In this document: positions 23,989-27,364 of the stretch, one piece after another
Layout of the letters: the number at the start of each line of letters is the position of its first letter
Numbering within the stretch: position 1 is the first letter of the stretch
NCBI GenBank assembly: GCA_025450095.1
Contig: JANWID010000007.1
Location: forward strand, 1-27,364
DNA from: Bacteroidia bacterium
Lineage (GTDB): Bacteria > Bacteroidota > Bacteroidia > AKYH767-A > OLB10
Direction of reading: 5' to 3'
DNA: 27,364 bases
Made by a program: the position numbers and the translations under genes
The notes under the pieces: generated by a model
What the model saw: only the letters and a program-made list of their open reading frames with translations
What the model was told of the DNA's origin: nothing
Databases searched by the model: none

Positions 23989-24870
23989 TTAACCGTTCAA
24001 TGCTTCTGCACCAGCAACAATCTCCAGAATCTCGTTGGTAATTGATGCCTGGCGTGCTTTATTATATTGCAGCTTCAGCTCTTTGATTAGCTCTCCTGCG
24101 TTATCGGTTGCTTTACTCATTGCCGTCATACGTGCTCCGTGTTCGCTGGCATGTGAATCAAGGATGGCTTTATAAAGTTGGATTTTTATTGACTTCGGAA
24201 TCAGTTCCAGTACAATCTCTTCCTGGCTGGGTTCAAATATATAATCGTTTACCGTCTTTTGTTTATCTTTTTTTACAGGAGGTGTAATGGGTAACAGCTG
24301 TTCGGTAATCACATACTGCACTGCAGCATTCTTGAACTGGTTGTACACCACAACTACGCGATCGAACTGACCGGCTGCAAACTCTTTCATAATCTCTTCG
24401 GCAATTTGAGAAACTGAAGCAAAGTTCAGGTGATTGAAAACATCATTCTGATTGCCTTTATATACTGCCTTGTTTTTATTGAAAAAATCAGATCCTTTTT
24501 TTCCGATACAAAGAACTTTAACATTACCGTTTCTAACCTGGTCGGAATATGTGTCACCGAGCATTCTGTTTACGGTACGAATTACGTTCGCATTGAAAGC
24601 TCCGGCGAGTCCGCGGTTTGAAGTTACAGCTACAATGAGTACCTTGTTCACAGGACGCACTTTCGCGAAAGCACCGCTGCCGGAAGTATCAACACTTTCC
24701 GCTACATTCTCCAGGATCTCTTTCAGCTTCGATGCAAAAGGCCGCATTTGCAGGATCGCATCCTGTGCACGACGCAGCTTGGCCGCCGAAACCATCTTCA
24801 TGGCTTTGGTGATTTGCTGTGTGGAATTCACCGATGTAATACGAACCCTGACCTCTTTTAAGTTTGCCAT
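23989..24870 (-). CDS. atpG: ATP synthase F1 gamma subunit
   Basis: A 293-residue gamma subunit, the rotating central stalk of F1. The N-terminus (MANLKEVRVRITSVNSTQQITKAMKMVSAAKLRRAQ) and C-terminus (MTAMSKATDNAGELIKELKLQYNKARQASITNEILEIVAGAEAL) are the two conserved helices that form the coiled coil in the alpha/beta ring. Length and both signatures are normal. It is the last gene of the operon, 37 bases after atpA and followed by an intrinsic terminator. atpD and atpC do not follow, as in Bacteroidota that encode beta and epsilon at another locus. Confidence 0.98.
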   Translation of the reverse strand: MANLKEVRVRITSVNSTQQITKAMKMVSAAKLRRAQDAILQMRPFASKLKEILENVAESVDTSGSGAFAKVRPVNKVLIVAVTSNRGLAGAFNANVIRTVNRMLGDTYSDQVRNGNVKVLCIGKKGSDFFNKNKAVYKGNQNDVFNHLNFASVSQIAEEIMKEFAAGQFDRVVVVYNQFKNAAVQYVITEQLLPITPPVKKDKQKTVNDYIFEPSQEEIVLELIPKSIKIQLYKAILDSHASEHGARMTAMSKATDNAGELIKELKLQYNKARQASITNEILEIVAGAEALNG

Positions 24871-24907
24871 TTTATTTTCTGGTATTCCTTAACGGGAATG
24901 AATCAAT

Positions 24908-26491
24908 TTACTTTCCACTGTATTTAGCAACAAGTTCTTTCGCCACCTTATCGAGTGTTCCGGTGATCTGGTCGTTGAATTCACCTTTCTTGAGTGATTC
25001 CAGAATGTTCTTATTATTTGCTTCCAGTACGGCCAGAAAATCTCTCTCAAAATTCCTCACATCCTTCAAAGGCACCTCACGCAACAGACCTTTTGTTCCG
25101 CAATAAATAATCGCGATCTGTTTTTCAACTGAAAGAGGTGAATATTGTCCCTGTTTCAGGATCTCCACGTTACGGGCTCCTTTGTCAAGCACCGACTTGG
25201 TAGCCGCATCCAGATCGGAACCGAACTTGGAGAATGCTTCGAGCTCGCGGTATTGCGCCTGGTCGAGCTTTAGGGTTCCTGCAACTTTTTTCATGGATTT
25301 AATCTGCGCGTTTCCACCCACACGTGATACAGAGATACCTACGTTAATGGCGGGGCGCACACCCGAGTTGAACAGATTCGCCTCAAGGAATATCTGTCCA
25401 TCGGTGATAGATATAACGTTGGTGGGGATATACGCAGAAACGTCACCCGCCTGTGTTTCGATGATCGGAAGTGCTGTAAGTGATCCACCACCTTTTACTT
25501 TGCCTTTCAGCGTTTCGGGAAGGTCGTTCATCTTCGAGGCAATTTCATCTGATTCGATGATTTTCGCGGCACGCTCCAACAAACGGGAGTGTAGATAAAA
25601 TACATCGCCGGGATAAGCTTCACGTCCTGGTGGACGGCGCAGCAGCAATGATACTTCGCGGTAAGCAACTGCCTGCTTAGAAAGATCATCATAAATAATC
25701 AGTGCAGGGCGACCGGTATCGCGGAAAAATTCTCCTACCGCAGCGCCTGCCATCGGGGCGAAGAACTGCATAGGAGCAGGCTCGGAAGCCGTTGCCGAAA
25801 CAATCACAGTGTAAGCCATCGCGCCGTTTTCTTCAAGCGTCTTCACAATATTTGCAACGGTAGAACCTTTTTGTCCAATCGCAACATAAATACAATAAAC
25901 AGGTTTTCCCTGCTCGAAAAATTCCTTCTGGTTTATGATAGTGTCAATAGCTACTGCTGTCTTTCCGGTCTGGCGGTCACCAATGATCAGCTCACGCTGC
26001 CCACGACCGATAGGAATCATTGCATCGATCGCCTTGATACCAGTCTGCAACGGCTCTTTTACCGGCTGACGATAAATTACACCGGGAGCTTTCCGCTCCA
26101 GTGGCATTTCTAAAAGATCGCCGCTGATAGGACCTTTACCATCGATAGGATTACCGAGTGTATCAACAACACGTCCGAGCATACCTTCACCCACATTAAT
26201 GGAAGCGATCTTACCGGTGCGTTTTACCACATCGCCTTCGCGGATGTCGTTCGATGCACCGAGCAATACAGCTCCCACGTTATCTTCTTCGAGGTTCAAT
26301 ACGATACCACGGAGTCCGTTATCGAATTCAATCAGCTCACCCGACTGCACCTTGGTCAATCCATAAATACGTGCAATTCCATCACCTACCTGCAACACAG
26401 TTCCAACCTCCTCGAGTTCATTTTCTGTTTTAAAATCGGCCAGCTGCTGTCTTAAGATTGCTGATACTTCATCCGGTCTTACTTCTGCCAT
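24908..26491 (-). CDS. atpA: ATP synthase F1 alpha subunit
   Basis: A 527-residue alpha subunit, the non-catalytic nucleotide-binding subunit of F1 on the cytoplasmic side of the membrane. The N-terminal part ([14 protein letters not shown]) is the segment that contacts the delta subunit. The P loop GDRQTGKT is at 171-178, and the family signature [14 protein letters not shown] is present. Length is typical and all domains (beta barrel, nucleotide-binding, C-terminal helical) are seen. The start at 26491 gives [10 protein letters not shown], usual for Bacteroidota. Gaps to atpH and atpG are 37 bases each, consistent with one transcript. Confidence 0.99.
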   Translation of the reverse strand: MAEVRPDEVSAILRQQLADFKTENELEEVGTVLQVGDGIARIYGLTKVQSGELIEFDNGLRGIVLNLEEDNVGAVLLGASNDIREGDVVKRTGKIASINVGEGMLGRVVDTLGNPIDGKGPISGDLLEMPLERKAPGVIYRQPVKEPLQTGIKAIDAMIPIGRGQRELIIGDRQTGKTAVAIDTIINQKEFFEQGKPVYCIYVAIGQKGSTVANIVKTLEENGAMAYTVIVSATASEPAPMQFFAPMAGAAVGEFFRDTGRPALIIYDDLSKQAVAYREVSLLLRRPPGREAYPGDVFYLHSRLLERAAKIIESDEIASKMNDLPETLKGKVKGGGSLTALPIIETQAGDVSAYIPTNVISITDGQIFLEANLFNSGVRPAINVGISVSRVGGNAQIKSMKKVAGTLKLDQAQYRELEAFSKFGSDLDAATKSVLDKGARNVEILKQGQYSPLSVEKQIAIIYCGTKGLLREVPLKDVRNFERDFLAVLEANNKNILESLKKGEFNDQITGTLDKVAKELVAKYSGK

Positions 26492-26528
26492 TGTATTTTG
26501 ATATTAATGTTTTAAAACTTTTCAGTGA

Positions 26529-27083
26529 TTAATTCTGTAAATGCACATTCTTACTCAGGTCGCGGCGCAGTGCATAAAGCTTGCTTGATATTGATGCGTC
26601 GATCTGGTTATCGTCCCAGCGGAGAATGTATCCGCCGATAATTTTATTGTCCACTGTTTCCTGAAGCTCGATATCACTCCCGGTATTTTTCTTCAGGATC
26701 GATAATACCTGGTTGCGCAGACGATCGTCAATTGGCACTGCGGTAGTAACGTAAGCGGTTTTAATATTTTTATATTCTTTGTAAAGATCAAGAAAGCTTA
26801 ACGCGATATCCCTGAGGAAATAATCGCGGTTCTTCCTCACAATGATGTGAAGGAACTGGATGGTCACATCGTTAACCTTACCTTTGAAAAGCTGATCGAT
26901 CACCGCTTCCTTTTTGTAATTATGAATCACCGGTGATTGGAACATTCCTGCAAGCTGACGGTTTCCGCGTATGTACTGCGCGATCAGCTTCAGATCTTCA
27001 TAAAGCACGTCGACATTATTCTGTTCCTTTCCCAGGTCCAGAAGCGCTTTCGCGTAACGTCGTGCAACTTTTGTTTCAGCCAT
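26529..27083 (-). CDS. atpH: ATP synthase F1 delta subunit (OSCP)
   Basis: A 184-residue delta subunit that joins the peripheral stalk to the top of F1. The N-terminal six-helix part begins VARRYAKALLDLGKEQN and contains FLHIIVRKNRDYFLRDIALSF. The C-terminal signature is present as VDNKIIGGYILRWDDNQIDASISSKL. Length is normal. It follows atpF by 17 bases and precedes atpA by 37 bases in the same operon. Confidence 0.97.
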   Translation of the reverse strand: MAETKVARRYAKALLDLGKEQNNVDVLYEDLKLIAQYIRGNRQLAGMFQSPVIHNYKKEAVIDQLFKGKVNDVTIQFLHIIVRKNRDYFLRDIALSFLDLYKEYKNIKTAYVTTAVPIDDRLRNQVLSILKKNTGSDIELQETVDNKIIGGYILRWDDNQIDASISSKLYALRRDLSKNVHLQN

Positions 27084-27100
27084 TGTCTGCTTCTAAAAAA

Positions 27101-27364
27101 TCAATTCATCTTAACTTCGTTCAGCATATCACCTACCAGAGCACGTTGCTTTTCGTCGGTATTTAGCTGCTGGCGCAGGATTTTCTCAGCGATCTCTATA
27201 GAGAGATGCGCTACCTGGGCTTTCAGTTCGGTAAGAGCTGCTTTCTTTTCGTTCTGTATGTCTTCACGTGCCATCTTGCGCAGACGGTCAGCTTCTTCCG
27301 ATGCTTTTGATTTTGCATCATTGATGATTGAATCTTTGGCCTCACGAGCTTCTTTCAATATTAA
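27101..27364 (-). CDS. atpF: ATP synthase F0 b subunit (C-terminal part, cut by window edge)
   Basis: The last 87 codons of the b subunit, open to the right edge. What is seen is the highly charged, Ala-rich alpha-helical peripheral stalk (AREAKDSIINDAKSKASEEA, then AREDIQNEKKAALTELKAQV) ending in the delta-contacting region LSIEIAEKILRQQL. The N-terminal membrane helix lies outside the window; the TTG at 27358 is an internal codon, not the start. Position directly before atpH confirms the assignment. Confidence 0.95.
   Translation of the reverse strand, partial: LILKEAREAKDSIINDAKSKASEEADRLRKMAREDIQNEKKAALTELKAQVAHLSIEIAEKILRQQLNTDEKQRALVGDMLNEVKMN

Noticed and set aside
24452..24892. 146-codon plus-strand frame opposite atpG
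   Set aside because: It is an antisense shadow of the well-conserved atpG; the same holds for the frames opposite atpA, the TonB receptor and the RND gene.

Overview
The window reads as a chromosomal segment of a Bacteroidota bacterium. The supporting signs are two proteins with type IX secretion (T9SS) C-terminal sorting domains plus a stranded fragment of a third, a TonB-dependent receptor with an N-terminal carboxypeptidase-regulatory-like domain, a giant sensor kinase with a beta-propeller periplasmic part, a DUF4136-type lipoprotein, an ATP synthase operon that stops after atpG, several TAnnTTTG promoter boxes, and a general lack of Shine-Dalgarno sequences. The order or species cannot be named from this sequence.

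Layout. 1-500 is the 3' end of a radical SAM/SPASM gene. It converges, stop codon against stop codon, on a CstB-like metallo-beta-lactamase/rhodanese persulfide enzyme (501-1895, minus). Divergent from that enzyme is a membrane PAS-PAS histidine kinase (2031-4025), followed by a large inverted repeat and a response regulator that fuses a receiver to a Crp/Fnr-type output (4166-5224). Next come a T9SS-secreted PKD protein (5384-7000), a GNAT-like protein (7235-8359), and a second two-component pair: a NarL/LuxR-type regulator (8489-9139) and a propeller sensor kinase (9153-12308). On the minus strand lies an envelope cluster of a DUF4136 lipoprotein, an outer-membrane barrel and a Tyr-rich lipoprotein (14527 down to 12542), then a membrane-anchored sulfotransferase (14715-15836). 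Divergent from the sulfotransferase is an RND efflux pump (15922-19017), followed by a secreted START-domain protein (19358-19996). A repeat-rich zone with an orphan T9SS sorting domain (20015-20440) precedes a minus-strand operon of a secreted PCMD/T9SS protein and a TonB-dependent receptor (23795 down to 20481). The right end is the atpF-atpH-atpA-atpG operon on the minus strand, closed by an intrinsic terminator.

How the parts fit. Most of the window serves the cell envelope: sensing (two two-component systems), outer-membrane uptake (TonB receptor coupled to a secreted partner), efflux, lipoproteins and T9SS cargo, beside core energy metabolism. The most suggestive unit is the persulfide enzyme lying head-to-head with the PAS kinase/REC-Crp pair, which may be a sulfur- or redox-responsive circuit (inference). 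The second is the zero-gap, same-frame junction between the T9SS protein and the TonB receptor. Intergenic regions carry several families of palindromic repeats, and one family occurs twice about 15 kb apart with shared ends and different cores. I saw no CRISPR array, prophage, insertion sequence, defence island, tRNA or rRNA, and no clearly new multi-gene system.
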